DNA of 64,000 nt from Sepiola atlantica (taxonomy: Eukaryota > Mollusca > Cephalopoda > Sepiida > Sepiolidae): positions 53,964,446 through 54,028,445 of the forward strand of contig OY744525.1 in NCBI GenBank assembly GCA_963556195.1. The letters are read 5' to 3'. Positions 11,050-21,910 of the stretch are shown here, in pieces. Below the pieces are notes generated by a model, which saw nothing but the letters and a program-made list of their open reading frames with translations, made no database searches and was not told where the DNA came from. The position numbers and the translations under genes are program-made. The first letter of the stretch is position 1. Each line of letters opens with the position of its first letter.

Positions 11050-11724
11050 ATGAGCAAGAAACCTCGGACATGTACAATTTGCGAACGGGAATTCCTGGCC
11101 AGCAGTTATCTCAAGAAACACATGCGACTCCACAGTGGGGAGAGGCCATTTGCCTGCAAAGACTGTGACAAAGCCTTTGCTGAGAAAACTACCCTGAGAT
11201 CTCACCTGCGTACGCATACTGGGGAGAAGCCGTTCCACTGTGACACATGTGGGAGCGATTTTTCTGTGAAGGCTAACTTGCTGAAACATCAACGTATCCA
11301 CACAGGGGAGAGACCGTTTCATTGTGACACGTGTGGCAAGGATTTTACCCAGAGCAATAGTCTCCAGACCCACCAGCGTACCCACACTGGGGAGAAGCCA
11401 TTCAAATGCGATGTGTGCGGCCGAGACTTCACGGCTTACAACAACCTCAAGACGCACATGCGCACGCACACCGGGGAAAAGCCGTTTGAGTGCAACACTT
11501 GTGGGAAGAGTTTCTCACAGAGCAATAGCCTCCAGTCTCACCTGAAGATCCACCTGAACCCGTTCCAGTGCACACACTGTGAGAAGACGTTTGCTAAGAG
11601 CACCACCCTGGACCGGCATGAGAAAGCCCACCTCAAATTAAGTAAGAAGCTGCCTGCTAAACCAACTAGTGTTAAAATTAAAATTGGAGGTTTGCTTTCA
11701 CAAAAGACTTGTAAAGTGAAATAA
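11050..11724 (+). CDS. C2H2 zinc-finger protein, seven fingers, intronless coding exon
   Basis: The 224-residue protein is almost entirely C2H2 fingers, so it probably binds DNA in the nucleus. Seven fingers run from about residue 8 to 198, all with C-X2-C and H-X3-H. Linkers 1-5 are TGEKPF-type (the first is SGERPF). The link between fingers 6 and 7 is shortened to HLNPF. Fingers 4 and 6 share the recognition-helix string QSNSLQ, suggesting duplication. The last 25 residues are Lys-rich (KLSKKLPAK) and could hold a nuclear localisation signal. No KRAB, BTB, SCAN or ZAD domain is visible. The start is chosen because ATG follows an in-frame TAA at 11011 and has A at -3. The frame is intact and uninterrupted, so the gene looks functional. 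Large families of such single-exon C2H2 genes are known in octopus genomes. Its targets are unknown. Confidence 0.93.
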   Translation: MSKKPRTCTICEREFLASSYLKKHMRLHSGERPFACKDCDKAFAEKTTLRSHLRTHTGEKPFHCDTCGSDFSVKANLLKHQRIHTGERPFHCDTCGKDFTQSNSLQTHQRTHTGEKPFKCDVCGRDFTAYNNLKTHMRTHTGEKPFECNTCGKSFSQSNSLQSHLKIHLNPFQCTHCEKTFAKSTTLDRHEKAHLKLSKKLPAKPTSVKIKIGGLLSQKTCKVK

Positions 11725-12422
11725 GTTTGAATATAAAAAAGCGAACATCTATCTCACCCCCCCCTCCTCCTCCAATCCAAGAAATATCCAAGCAGTTTCT
11801 GCTGCTGTCATCAATTGTCTAGTATCCTCATCTTTGTTGTTTAGATCACCATGTCCCAGTCAGTTTTCTCTCTCTCTCAACAACCTTTTATCACCCCCAT
11901 CAGATTCAAATCATAAGAAGAGGGTCACTGAATGTATTGGATTAAATTTAGGGCTCCTTTATTGTCCTAGTTTTTCCTTGGGGTGAGTCGAGCCGACTCC
12001 TATTAATTTTATAACGTCCGGTATCGCTGTATACCAGGCTTGGCGATTTTTTAACTTATTTCGCCACAATTACAAACCATGGGCGAAGATCGTAAATGTT
12101 GTGGGTAAGCCAGCACAAACGAGTTCAGGACACGCTTGGACCGTAGAGAACCACACCCTCTTCAGCTGACCCACGCTGTTTTCTTCGCAGCCCTCTTCAT
12201 ATCGTCATTACTTCTTCTGATGGGGCTCATTATTTTTGGCAATAATTCAAACGCTTTTCTTTGTCGTGTCCATTCAAATTATTCAGCATTTCACTGGTAT
12301 TTTTTCACTTTCTCTTTCGACACTCTGCCTGGTTTCACTGATACAACAGGAGCACAGTCAAAAAATGCTTTTTTTTTTGTGTAGGAGCACAAATGAACCA
12401 TAATATTTGACTCTCGCCTTCA

Positions 12423-12593
12423 AGCTGGGATCAAGGTGTAGTATCTGTTCTGTTGGAGGAATCCTTCTTGACTGGAGCAATTTTTATTTTTGTTCCATCC
12501 AGAGTGCCCTTTTTTAGATGAGCTGGATATCCGCCATATAACAAAAACGGCTTTGTGTCTAACTTTGACCTCGTGGGGAGACAAGTAAATAAG
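12423..12593 (+). mobile_element. U2-headed SINE family A, with TSD
   Basis: The head reads GCTGGGATCAAGGTGTAGTA then TCTGTTCT, close to U2 snRNA (GGCTAAGATCAAGTG then TAGTATCTGTTCT). The body has AATCCTTCTTGACTGGAGCA and CAGAGTGCCC. The tail has TTGTGTCTAACTT and GGGGAGACAAGTAAATAAG. Imperfect direct repeats GACTCTCGCCTTCA (12409-12422) and GACTCTTGCCCTTTA (from 12594) look like the target-site duplication. The surrounding DNA matches an uninterrupted copy near 31.5-31.6 kb. Confidence 0.8.
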
Positions 12594-12883
12594 GACTCTT
12601 GCCCTTTAAATTTTAATTTAAGCTCCCAATCATTCTCTATTCTACACTTCGAATTTTGAAGGCCATGATTTAAACAGGTGTCAGCCATTTTATTTTGTCT
12701 ATTAATTAATAAAATGGCTGATTGTGTTTATACTATCGTGACTCTTTGAAATTCGGAAAGTGATTTTTGAAGCCTTTAAACTGTCGAATAGAAAGTAATT
12801 TCTAACTAGAATTGAAGTTTAAAGAAATAATTTTAATATTATGATACAGTGTTCTTCAGTCTGATGGTGGTTTTATTGCTATC

Positions 12884-13095
12884 GGGCTGAGGTATGGTTC
12901 TGTTAAGTCCTTGGTTCAACCTCCCAGGCTTTACCATCTCTCTGAGAAGGGGTTAGTTTATTGCTAATCGCCTGAGGCGCCCCTACCAAAGAATATTAAC
13001 GGGGCTGCTCAGGTAGTTTTTGTAGGCCAGAGTGCACTTCTAGTGCACTGACTTCTCAAAATCACACCTGACCTTGTGTCTAACATCCTGAAAAA
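12884..13095 (+). mobile_element. SINE family B copy
   Basis: It begins with a degraded U2-like head (GAGGTATGGTTCTGTT). The family body follows (CAACCTCCCAGGCTTTACC, ATCGCCTGAGGCGCCCCTAC, CCAGAGTGCACTTC), then CTGACCTTGTGTCTAACATC of the tail. The last part of the tail is lost. Confidence 0.75.
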
Positions 13096-13139
13096 ATGGT
13101 AAATAATATGATTCATTTGCAAAGGAAAACATTAATTTT

Positions 13140-13550
13140 CTCATGCGCCCCTATTGTATCAAAGAACCATCCTCTTTCTTTCTTGCCTTTTCCAGGTGAC
13201 ACTTACTGCTGGTAAAACATTCAACAAGATTTCTACAAAATATTAACTTTTTAATATATTTTGTTGAAATTTAGTTTGTAAAAAAAAAAAAATAATAATA
13301 ATAAAAACTACAAAAACAAATGAGTAATTCATTTTTTTTACTTTCTTTCCCTTTATTTTAAAATTTGTTGAAAAATTATTTGTTTCTTGTTTGTTTATTT
13401 TTTGTTGCTTCCCTCCTCTCCCCCCCCCTCAATTTTGTAAAAAAAATGGGGGGGGGGGTCAAGAAAAAAACCATTATACTTTTATTATACGATTTATGCT
13501 TTTTAAGAAATGAATAAAAATATTAACATTTATTCAAGGACAAATAATAA
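13140..13550. repeat. low-complexity AT tract with C9/G10 hairpin
   Basis: A C-run near 13421-13429 and a G-run near 13449-13458 flank TCAATTTTGTAAAAAAAAT and can pair as a hairpin. The rest is A/T-rich filler with an AATAAT run. No gene. Confidence 0.6.
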
Positions 13551-13554
13551 TAAA

Positions 13555-13760
13555 TAAAATGTCCTTTTTCAAACCCAATATGCAATTATCAGAAAGTTTC
13601 ATCGAATGTCCTGTGATGGAGAGGTGCTCGTAATGCCAAGACAATTCACAATGGTAGCCGGCGTCATTAATAGATGAAGGCCGATCAATTGGGACCCAAC
13701 TCTTTTGAGAAGAACAGCCTATTTTGATCACTTGCGAACGTCTGCAGAACCAGAAATTAC
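13555..13760. repeat. unclassified repeat E, copy 1
   Basis: Segments such as TCGAATGTCC, GTGCTCGTAATGCCAAGACA and GGCGTCATTAATAGATGAAG match 44025-44195 with divergence. No protein is seen. Class unknown. Confidence 0.5.
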
Positions 13761-13799
13761 TTTCTAACCAACAGTTTATCATCATTTCTTTTTATTAAC

Positions 13800-14340
13800 G
13801 TGCAGGTTGAGGGGTTTCATCCACACTGATGGGGCCCCCGTCCAGTTAGCTGACTAGTTGCACACGTGACAGATCTCAGAGTTTATTGGAGATGTAGACT
13901 ATCATAGGGATCAACTGCAGAGCTTCCACACTATGCGATCTCTCTGCAGCAGTTTTTTTTTTTTTTTTTTTAAGGCAACTTGAGTCCGCCTCTCCCCTGC
14001 CTTCTGGAGACTTCGAAATCTCTAGCCATCTTCAGCATTCCACGTGTCCATACCAATGAAGCCTTTTTCTTCTCTATTAATGCCATCTGTAACAGCAAGC
14101 AATCTGGGGGAAAAAATCCTGAAAGACGAGTAGTACAGGCGAATGTATTTATTATGCACGCACATGGCCAACGCTGAATATAACACCTTTTTCTCACTGT
14201 AAATACAGGAAATAAATCAATCTTACAAACGTGTTCTAAGAAACAAAACAAAGAAAATTGGAAGAAAGCGAAAACTTAAATAGGTTCAGAGAACTCTGTG
14301 TTGCTTACGTCTATTTTACCAAGCTACTTGTCCCAGAATG
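13800..14340. other. no recognisable gene
   Basis: A T-run at about 13952-13971 is the main feature. Short frames on both strands at 13970-14250 have no motif. This stretch may be a decayed extension of the RTE remnant to its right. Confidence 0.35.
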
Positions 14341-14348
14341 ACCAACGT

Positions 14349-14870
14349 CTAACACAAGCTCATCGGACGTCCGAATCCCATGCTGGCTGATTTGGAAAAG
14401 ACCGCTTCTGAGCAAGCAGGCGGTGTTGAGGCAAGACAGTTTCCTGTGCGCATGTCTTTTGGAAGAGGACTGTGCTGAAGACAAAATGTCCCCTTCCTGA
14501 ATTTTGACCGGCTAACATAGATGTTGTGAATGCAAGAGTTTTCTATGTTCATGAATACAAGCTGTTCTGGTAGATCTTGCGACTCTACAGTTGCCACGTC
14601 TTCAGGCTTCACATTGGAAATCTGTCTAGTCATTGCCCTTTTGTCGCCATCATTGCAGGTCTGCTTTGGCTAAAGACCAGGTTTCACATGCATGGAGCAT
14701 TGCACTGTGAACATAGGAGTTATGAGCATAGCCACATGAGTTGTATGTGAAGTGAGTAGTGGTGGCTGCAGTTCACAGAACTTCTTCCAGGCAGCCATAA
14801 CATTAAAATAACAACATTGCAATTTAATAATTTGAGTCTTAAATGGACACGTAATTCTCACCTAGTGAAT
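14349..14870 (-). pseudogene. RTE-type LINE C-terminal remnant
   Basis: Minus-strand translation shows AAWKKFCELQPPLLTS (14670-14861) and then TRQISNVKPEDVATVESQDL (14580-14633). These match the AWKKFRELLPLLTS and RQICNVKPEDVATVRS segments common near the C-terminus of RTE-like ORF2 proteins. A frame change and stops separate them. The lower part (14349-14560) is open but not recognised. Confidence 0.65.
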
Positions 14871-14934
14871 GGCAGTATGGGGACCGGATCTTCTGAATCT
14901 GGTTTTTATTTAGATTCCTAGGTTAGAGGTCATT

Positions 14935-15845
14935 GTTGCATAAAAGATGTACAATGGGATATGAATCTGATGGAGATAACTCCATTTTATTTTATCACAA
15001 GACCTCACCAAAACGCAATCTCAATTTTTAGTTTTCATTAAAACTGAAGAATAAATAAGTTTGTTCATTAAAATTTATCAAATTGGTTTCAATTTTATTT
15101 TTTTAATTTTTGTTCAGCAACATAAATGTTAACAAACAAAACATGGTTTTGTTGCTAAAGTTTATGTTCGTTAATTAACATTCCTTTTTTTTTTTATTGT
15201 TGAAAAAAAATTAAAATTAAAACTCGTTTGATAAATAACGATACTTTGATAAATAAACAAACTTTTTAAAATGTAAAAAAAATCTCTTTTAGGTGGCTCT
15301 ATCACGTCACAAACTTTGCTACTTGAAACATTAATTTGAAATCATAAAAGTGAATGTAGATGTGTTTGACTTGCTTCAGTAATCATGTATGCAAAAGAGG
15401 AGGCTTAATCTTAATAATTGAATAAAGGAAATAATTTCTTTCACTTTTAATAGACAACAAAAAAATGGATGTTTTATTGACAGATAAGAGAGAAAGGATT
15501 AGTTTATTTTTTCGAGTAAAACTAATCTTGCATTTTTTATTTAAACTTGGGTATTCCTTCTTTAAATAAGGTTTAACTTGCATATCTTTTTTATTTTTTT
15601 TGTAAGTTGTCAATTAGTTGTTCTGGTTTTTACAGTAAAATTTATCTAGCATGTGACAACAGTAGGAAATGGTTATTGATAAAAATAAATTACTATTCTC
15701 CTGGGCAATACAGGTAGCCTTTCGGTTAATTTTTCAGTTTTAATGAAAACTAAAAATTGAAATTGCCTTCTTATCAGGTCTTATGAAAAAATAAAATGGA
15801 GTTATCTCCCTCAGATTCTCATCCCATTGTACAACTGTACCAAAG
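14935..15845. mobile_element. non-autonomous element with ~120-bp inverted termini
   Basis: The left arm (14935-15055) contains GTACAATGGGAT, GGAGATAACTCCATTTTATT and AATTTTTAGTTTTCATTAAA. The right arm (15715-15845) contains the reverse complement of all three in order. The interior is about 660 bp of AT-rich DNA with no transposase. The family is unknown and the target duplication was not resolved. Confidence 0.7.
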
Positions 15846-16124
15846 ATAAAGACTGAACGACTAATGAACTATGAAAGGTTTTTCACGTAGGCGCCATCAA
15901 ATTGCAGTAGAAGTGATTCCGTTAAAGAATGTGTCTCACGTATATTATTTCTTTTACTATTCTTTGGCAGTTACAGCTCTGAAGTTGCGTTTCTTCGCTT
16001 GGGTCTGCAATTGTTGCAGACAGGTATCTATAGTTTGAGATGGTTGTTATTTCATAATAATGAGTTGATGTCTATGGTATATGATGTTTGTAAGTCTCAG
16101 TTTTGTTTTTATTTTTTATTCACC

Positions 16125-16600
16125 CCCCAAACGGAGCATAGTGCCACTGAGATGTACTACTGTCATTCGGGACCAGATTTATAGGGGCATCCTAAGTGGA
16201 GAGTTGTGCAGCAAGATGTTTGTTCACATTACATTTAAATTTCTGCATGTTGGTACAGTTGGAAACAGGGACTGGGGATAGAATTCCAGAGAAAAGTAGC
16301 TATAAAAGTAGTAAGTTTTCCAGCAGTGAAGGGGTGAGATTTTGCTGCTAGTCGGTTTGATTGAGGGGAGAGGGGTTACATTGAGGAGGTACAAAAGCAG
16401 TAAGTTCGTCAGAGCACATTCCGTGGAAGCACTGGTGAAACAAGCACAGCGATGCAACATTGTAGCAATGGGTTGGAGGTTATTAGACGGTGTTGGACCT
16501 GTTAGGTTAAAGACTCTTTTTTTTTCACCCTGTCCAAGAGGGAGAGACTAGTGGTTGGTGCACCAGGCCAGACGTGGCAACAATACTCCATGCATACGTG
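16125..16600 (-). pseudogene. jockey/CR1-type LINE 3' end
   Basis: It aligns with the C-terminal and 3' regions of the element at 4663-5200 and the copy at 24 kb (ATACTCCATGC, AGACTCTTTTT, TGTTCACATTACATTTAAAT on the plus strand). Translation is broken and the RT core is missing. A C-terminal VPTCRNLNVM-type piece is visible. Confidence 0.7.
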
Positions 16601-16619
16601 ACTTCAAGGGCTTCCAATA

Positions 16620-17500
16620 ATAATTGTCAGTGTAACTAATTTTTGTTTTAATTTCTGCCAATATTTTATTTATGAGAATGAAGTAGTTATTATGTTTTCT
16701 ACTTGTGCATTAATTTGTGAACATAAGGTTAGTGTTTAAATAGTTATTCAGAGTTAGAAGTAGGTTCAAGCAAAATCTTTTAGGATGTAATAGTCTGTCC
16801 GTTATGACTTTTTGTTTGGCCATTTGATGCCATACTTTTTTTTGTTGTTGTTAGATGGAAGCAGATTTTCACCTAATAATAGTGATTAAACGTTTTTTTT
16901 ATTTGAAAGGGAAGTAACTCTTTGACCTTTGTCGTCTTGCTTGAAATAACTTTGCTTTCCAAAATGCACATTATGTCCTTTGAATTCGGTCAGCCGACAT
17001 TTTGAGATAACAACATTCAATGGACATTTATTGGCCAAAATCGAGTATTATGCGTTTTTTTTTTTTGTTCCTGAACCAAAGAAAAACTAATTTTTCGATA
17101 ACGCCCTTATTGTAAAAAATGAAATCTTGAAGTGGCACATGATTTGTCTAATGAATACAGTCATGTGACTGATGGAGTTCATCTTTTATAATCAATTATA
17201 CTTGAGGCACCCCAAAATCACCAACAACCAAAAGGACTCATTTTGGCCTTGACATCGGTTTCTTTTACTTTCAGTTGAATTATAAACAAAACAATACACA
17301 CTCTGGTTTTCACAGATGTTTATTGTTTGTTTTGTTTTTTAATTAAAAAGGTTTTATTTACAAAGCGTTTTAAAAAAAAATTTTTTTTACAAACTTTTTA
17401 TTAAGCAAAATGTATTAAAAACAAAATAAATTCTAACAAACATTTATATAAAAGGATGTTGTGCAGAGATTGTGTCACAATTTGAAAAAGGGTATTTTCT
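16620..17500. other. no recognisable gene or repeat
   Basis: AT-rich, with T-runs at about 17056-17065 and paired A/T runs near 17370-17390. No open frame of note and no similarity to other parts of the window that I can see. Confidence 0.4.
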
Positions 17501-17519
17501 GGGTGCTTTTCATGCCATC

Positions 17520-17726
17520 AGAATTCGTCCAGATGGGAATCCAAGTGAGATGTTCTACAACTAAACATTCTGTCAGTGAAAGAGAAATCCTTCTCGGCTG
17601 ATTCAATTTTTTGTTTTTGTCCCAATCTAGAGCACCCCTTTTTGCGAAGCAAGATTTTTCCTACATTAAAAACCGACCTTGTGTCTAACTCTGTCGTCGT
17701 TGGGAGGCAAGTAAATAAGGACACCA
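17520..17726 (+). mobile_element. SINE family A, head lost
   Basis: The body and tail match family A (CAGTGAAAGAGAAATCCTTC, GACCTTGTGTCTAACTCTG, GGGAGGCAAGTAAATAAGGA). The U2-like head is replaced by unrelated sequence, so this copy is 5'-truncated or rearranged. Confidence 0.75.
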
Positions 17727-17749
17727 TCTCTGCGGTGTTTTTTTAATAT

Positions 17750-18695
17750 TTGTTTGTTTCATTAGTTTTATTTACAAAACTGTTATAATAAACAATGCCT
17801 TTTTAAAATGTTGATTTTATTATGCTTGTAAATAAATATTTAATATACCCCTCCCCCTTTTTAAATAAGAATCTGCAAAGCCAATTCTTTCGGACATTAA
17901 ATTACAAGATAAATTAAATTTTCGAAATGGTGTAAGAAAAATGTTATTTCTCAGTTGTCCCCCTTTATTAAATAGTCAAACAAGAGTTGTGGTTACTTTA
18001 GATCCTTAAAATACAAAAGGGCCCGATTTTTTTTCCTCTGTTGTCGGTGAAAATAGCAACTTTTTTTTATCACATACAATGAATAATTTTTGGTGGGTTC
18101 TATCCCATTGTACCATTCTCAAATACTTGAATATCATATGCCTCGAGTCAACTCAAGCCTTTTGAGTGAAATTGGGTACAATAAAGCTGTCAGATGGCCT
18201 GTAGAGGGATGGAACTTTGCCACCCCAAGACATAAAGCGCACCTACAATCCGGAATAGGGGACCTTTTTAATGTTCTTTTTAATTTTTTTATTTCAGCAT
18301 GAAATAACCGAATAAGGATTGATCTGTTGTAAAACAAATAAAACCAATAACATCTTACGAGTATTTCCTGTTTTAGGTTTGGCCAAAGAAGATCAATAAT
18401 CGAAGCAATAAAGATGAGGATGCAAAAGGTTGGACAGCAGCAATGCTTATCTCGTTTTCGTTTTTTCGGAAAAAAAACAAGCAAATTGTTTATTAGCAAG
18501 CTTTCTAAGTGTGTACGTGTTGTTTTTTTTTATCGTTTTCATTTTGACTTTCCATAGATTTTGGATCAGAAAATAAATAGGACAGTTACGAGATTTCCAT
18601 TTTTTATTTTTTTAAATGATTTTCTGATTTGATTAACTGAACAATTTTTTTTTTTAAATTTAATTTATTTTTTGTGAAACCAAAAATAATCTTTG

Positions 18696-18734
<39 letters not shown>

Positions 18735-18840
18735 TCTTTCTCTGGGGGTGGGTGGTTGGCCTGATGTAAGCTAACATGGACTACACAATAACCTATGCCG
18801 AATTAAAATCCTGTCTGAGGCATTGTGTTCATTTTCGCAT
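17750..18840. other. no recognisable gene; A-run at 18702-18730
   Basis: A minus-strand frame at 18134-18499 (121 codons) is Leu/Ile/Phe-rich without a recognisable domain and begins inside AT-rich DNA. I do not call it. A pure A-run of about 29 bases sits near 18702-18730 before TCTGTCTTTCTCTGGGGGTG. Confidence 0.4.
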
Positions 18841-18855
18841 TATTACTATCTGTTG

Positions 18856-19183
18856 GCTAAGATCAAAGTGTAGTATCTGTTCCGATGGATACTACACCCC
18901 ATAGACTGGTATTGTCTTGGCCTTCGGGGCTTGATTTACGCCGGTCTATGGGTCTGTTCTGTGCAGTTTTAGGAGGTCCACCCTCCCAGGCTTCGCCTCC
19001 CCTCTTTGGGGAGGAGTAAGTTTATTGCTTACTGCCTGAGGCGCCCCTACCGGGGAATGCCGACAGGGCTTCCCAGGCAATTTTTAAACCCCACTTTCCC
19101 GACCCGACCTTGGGTCACATCTTACTTGTGGGAGTAAGATAAAAACTGGCCTTGTGCCTAACTCCTGGAGAGGAGTAAATCAA
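18856..19183 (+). mobile_element. U2-headed SINE family B, full unit with 12-bp TSD
   Basis: The unit starts exactly with GCTAAGATCAAAGTGTAGTA then TCTGTTCC, matching U2 snRNA from about nucleotide 20. A GC-rich body follows (CCACCCTCCCAGGCTTCGCC, TTACTGCCTGAGGCGCCCCT, CCCGACCCGACCTTGGGTCA), then the tail ACTGGCCTTGTGCCTAACTC and GGAGAGGAGTAAATCAA. The 12-base duplication TACTATCTGTTG lies directly before (18844-18855) and after (19184-19195). Head and body therefore moved together. No poly(A) is present. This is the best reference copy of family B. Confidence 0.88.
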
Positions 19184-19432
19184 TACTATCTGTTGTGGAA
19201 AGGTATGAACCCACAATCTCCTCCCAGCTATAAAAGTGTCAACTTGGGTTCAATTCATTGTTTCTAATAGATATTCTTTCGTCAATAAACCTAAAAGGGT
19301 TGATAGGCTGTAAAACCGACAAGGCGATCTCTTTCCCCTCTCTCATGGCTTCTTCTTTTTATGTCCTCAATTCCATCAAACAAAAAAAAAACTGCTGGCT
19401 TACGCACCCAGCCTTTTCATCTAACATTCTTC

Positions 19433-19650
19433 CTATTTAATTGCCTCCCCACGAGGGCAGAGTTAGACATAAGGTCGGTTTTTAATGTGAAAAATCTAGC
19501 TCATCAAAAAGGGGCACTCTGGATTGGAACAAAAATGTTAAAATTCCTAAAGTCTAGAAGGACCTCTCCTTCATTGACTGAGGACAGAAAAAATGAAGTG
19601 CAGCATCAGAACAGATACTACACTTTGCTCCTAGCCAAATTACTGGGTTT
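19433..19650 (-). mobile_element. U2-headed SINE family A, minus strand
   Basis: Read on the minus strand, TTTGGCTAGGAGCAAAGTGT then AGTATCTGTTC is the U2-like head at about 19612-19643. The body has GAAGGAGAGGTCCTTCTAGA. The tail has ACCTTATGTCTAACTCTGCC and GGGGAGGCAATTAAATAGGA at about 19433-19475. Confidence 0.8.
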
Positions 19651-19654
19651 TATT

Positions 19655-19786
19655 TTTCAAAATAATGTTTAAGCAATACATTTTCAGATTATAATATTTA
19701 TGTAAAAAAACATTTAGAAAGAGTATCCATTTGCCATAGAACCGTTTTCATTTTGTTATTTGTAAATGGAAGGAAGAAGTAGGGTC

Positions 19787-19819
<33 letters not shown>

Positions 19820-20510
19820 AATAACTGAAAAGGCAAGGGTTAAGCCATATGGTCTATATATTAAACTAGCCATACCTCCTCAGCATTGCTCAATAGTGTA
19901 TTTATTTGCAATTTCTTTTGCTTTTATTTTTTAAACTATGCCAGTTTTTATTTTTTTGTTCCACTCAAAGGAAGTAACTATGATGGACGAATATAGAGTT
20001 ACATCCCTTTTTTTTCTTTTTTTTTAAATAATTCCGACTTGGACCAAGTGTTTTCTGAAAGGAATTACCTTGAATTACATTTTATTGTTTTTGTCAACAT
20101 ACTGCAATGATTCACCAAAAGAACTGACAAACCAGAATCAATTATTGATTTTTTTTTTATGGAAATCGCTCCAGACAAGGCATGAAGTCACTTGATGTAA
20201 GGAGCTAACAAGAACAAATATGATTATCGCAAAGACAGGAGATGCCTATTGACCAAGATTATAGCTAGGAGGAAAACAGTCAGCAGGAAGAGAGTTTCAC
20301 AAGCCTGCAGAAAGAAGCTACTATTTTGTAGAAGGAAAGCTATGGATGACAGAAATCAAGAAAGACACTGACTTTATTCTATATATTAGATAGATAAATA
20401 GCCGCACTTTGGAAAATGGCTGTGGGAGGGATGGCCCTATTTATGTTAAAGAAATGAAAGAAAAAAATTTTAAAAGATAAAGTTAATTTTTTTTTCTTTA
20501 CCTTTGATTC
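19655..20510. other. no recognisable gene; long T-run
   Basis: A T-run of about 33 bases near 19782-19814 and several shorter runs. No repeat family in common with the rest of the window was recognised. Confidence 0.4.
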
Positions 20511-20514
20511 ACAC

Positions 20515-20850
20515 CAAACAAGGCATATTGCCACTGAGACTTAAGGAGCTACTGTGATTAGGGAACAGATATATAGGAGCCATTCTAAGTGGGGAGTTGT
20601 ACAACAAGATATTTGTTCACATTACATTTAAATTTCTGTATGTTTGTACAGTCGTGGGAAACAGAAAGCAGGGAAGGAATTCCAAAGAGAAGCAGTCCAA
20701 GGAAAGAAGCTATTAGTAGGTTTTCCGGTATCTTGGGGCCTCTACAGTGAAGGGGTGAGATTTTGCTGCTAGTTGGGTTTGTCAGGGTTATTTATGTTGA
20801 GGAGGTACAAGTGTAGTACGTTCATCAGAGCACATATTCATTTATTTCGG
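20515..20850 (-). pseudogene. jockey/CR1-type LINE 3' end
   Basis: It matches the 16-kb and 24-kb copies over the C-terminal and 3' region (TTGTTCACATTACATTTAAA, GTGAAGGGGTGAGATTTTGC, TTTATGTTGAGGAGGTACAA on the plus strand). It is truncated before the RT core. Confidence 0.7.
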
Positions 20851-20994
20851 TAATAAATCGTTAGCTGACCATTATTTTACGGAACCTATTTGACTATACT
20901 GGATGGAGCCTCTATTTTCTCTCCATGTGATTGACATAGCTCTGAAAGATAAAATAGGTCCTCCACTCCATAATAAAGACCAATATGTATTTAT

Positions 20995-20997
20995 TTG

Positions 20998-21024
<27 letters not shown>
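20995..21024. repeat. (TA)n microsatellite
   Basis: A pure TA tract of about 15 units. Similar tracts lie at about 3146-3178, 22557-22583, 26115-26160, 26790-26818, 26985-27013, 27162-27189, 32808-32861, 33235-33302, 36122-36167 and 63498-63546. Several flank the hammerhead elements. Confidence 0.9.
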
Positions 21025-21028
<4 letters not shown>

Positions 21029-21741
21029 GTACATCTATCCCATCATGCAAAAGTTAGCAGGTAAAACATGTGCCTTTTTCTAGATCGCGAACGAAACCAT
21101 TTCAAGTGGTGACAAGAAGCGAAAAAGAAACCACCACCTCAGACTTACCTTGCTACCTGAAATGAATTCGGAAATAAATCCTCCTCTCTATAATAAAAAG
21201 TCAATAGCGGGTATTTTTCACTAGGTCATCAGAGATGATGATAATTTATATATTAAAAATTAAATTATTGCCGTAATTCTATTACTATATGAATAATTTA
21301 GTAATATATCGAGATAAAGAGTGAGTGCGAACACTGGTGAAGCATATTTTTTTTAATCAATTTTAATGGCGGGCATCCACTAGTATTAATATAAACTAAA
21401 GCCAGTTTGTTTTCTCGCGTGGCTTTTTTCCTAAAACGTAGGTAATTAAATCTGGTTCGATATAAAACTCTTGTCTCCTTTTGACTATTTTCTTAAATAA
21501 AAATTTAATCTTATTGATTTTTACAGATTTCTATATTTAATCCGATGAATATTTCATTTCAGAAGAAAAAAACTTTGTATGCGCCATTGTTAGTCCACAT
21601 AAAATGGTATCGACTTCATAAAGGTTTTAAAAAATTGCATACACTATTATAAATGAAATAAAACGGTTAAAACTTTCGTAATATTTATTTAAAAGAAAAT
21701 ATTTAGCTGACAATAGTTTTTTACGATAAGAAAGGAATATT

Positions 21742-21885
21742 TTGGATTATTCGGACTACTGTTCTCATCTTGGATGTTTTTCTCACAGCGTTTCGGTCGA
21801 TGTAACCTCCAACCTTCTTCAGGTGCATCTTGTCGACCTCTGGAATTTTTATGTTGAACAGAACCCTTTATATAATCCACGATTC
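21742..21885 (-). mobile_element. SINE family C, 3' domain
   Basis: Minus strand: ACCTGAAGAAGGTTGGAGG, GTTACATCGACCGAAACG and GAACAGTAGTCCGAATAATC. The tRNA-like head is missing. The stem bases GGTTG and CGACC differ from the family norm (GGTCG and CGGCC) yet still pair. Confidence 0.8.
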
Positions 21886-21910
21886 ACCTGCACCTGAAGT
21901 CTACGTCTGA

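Noticed and set aside
18134..18499. 121-codon minus-strand frame
   Set aside because: Hydrophobic, low-complexity translation of AT-rich DNA. No family resemblance.
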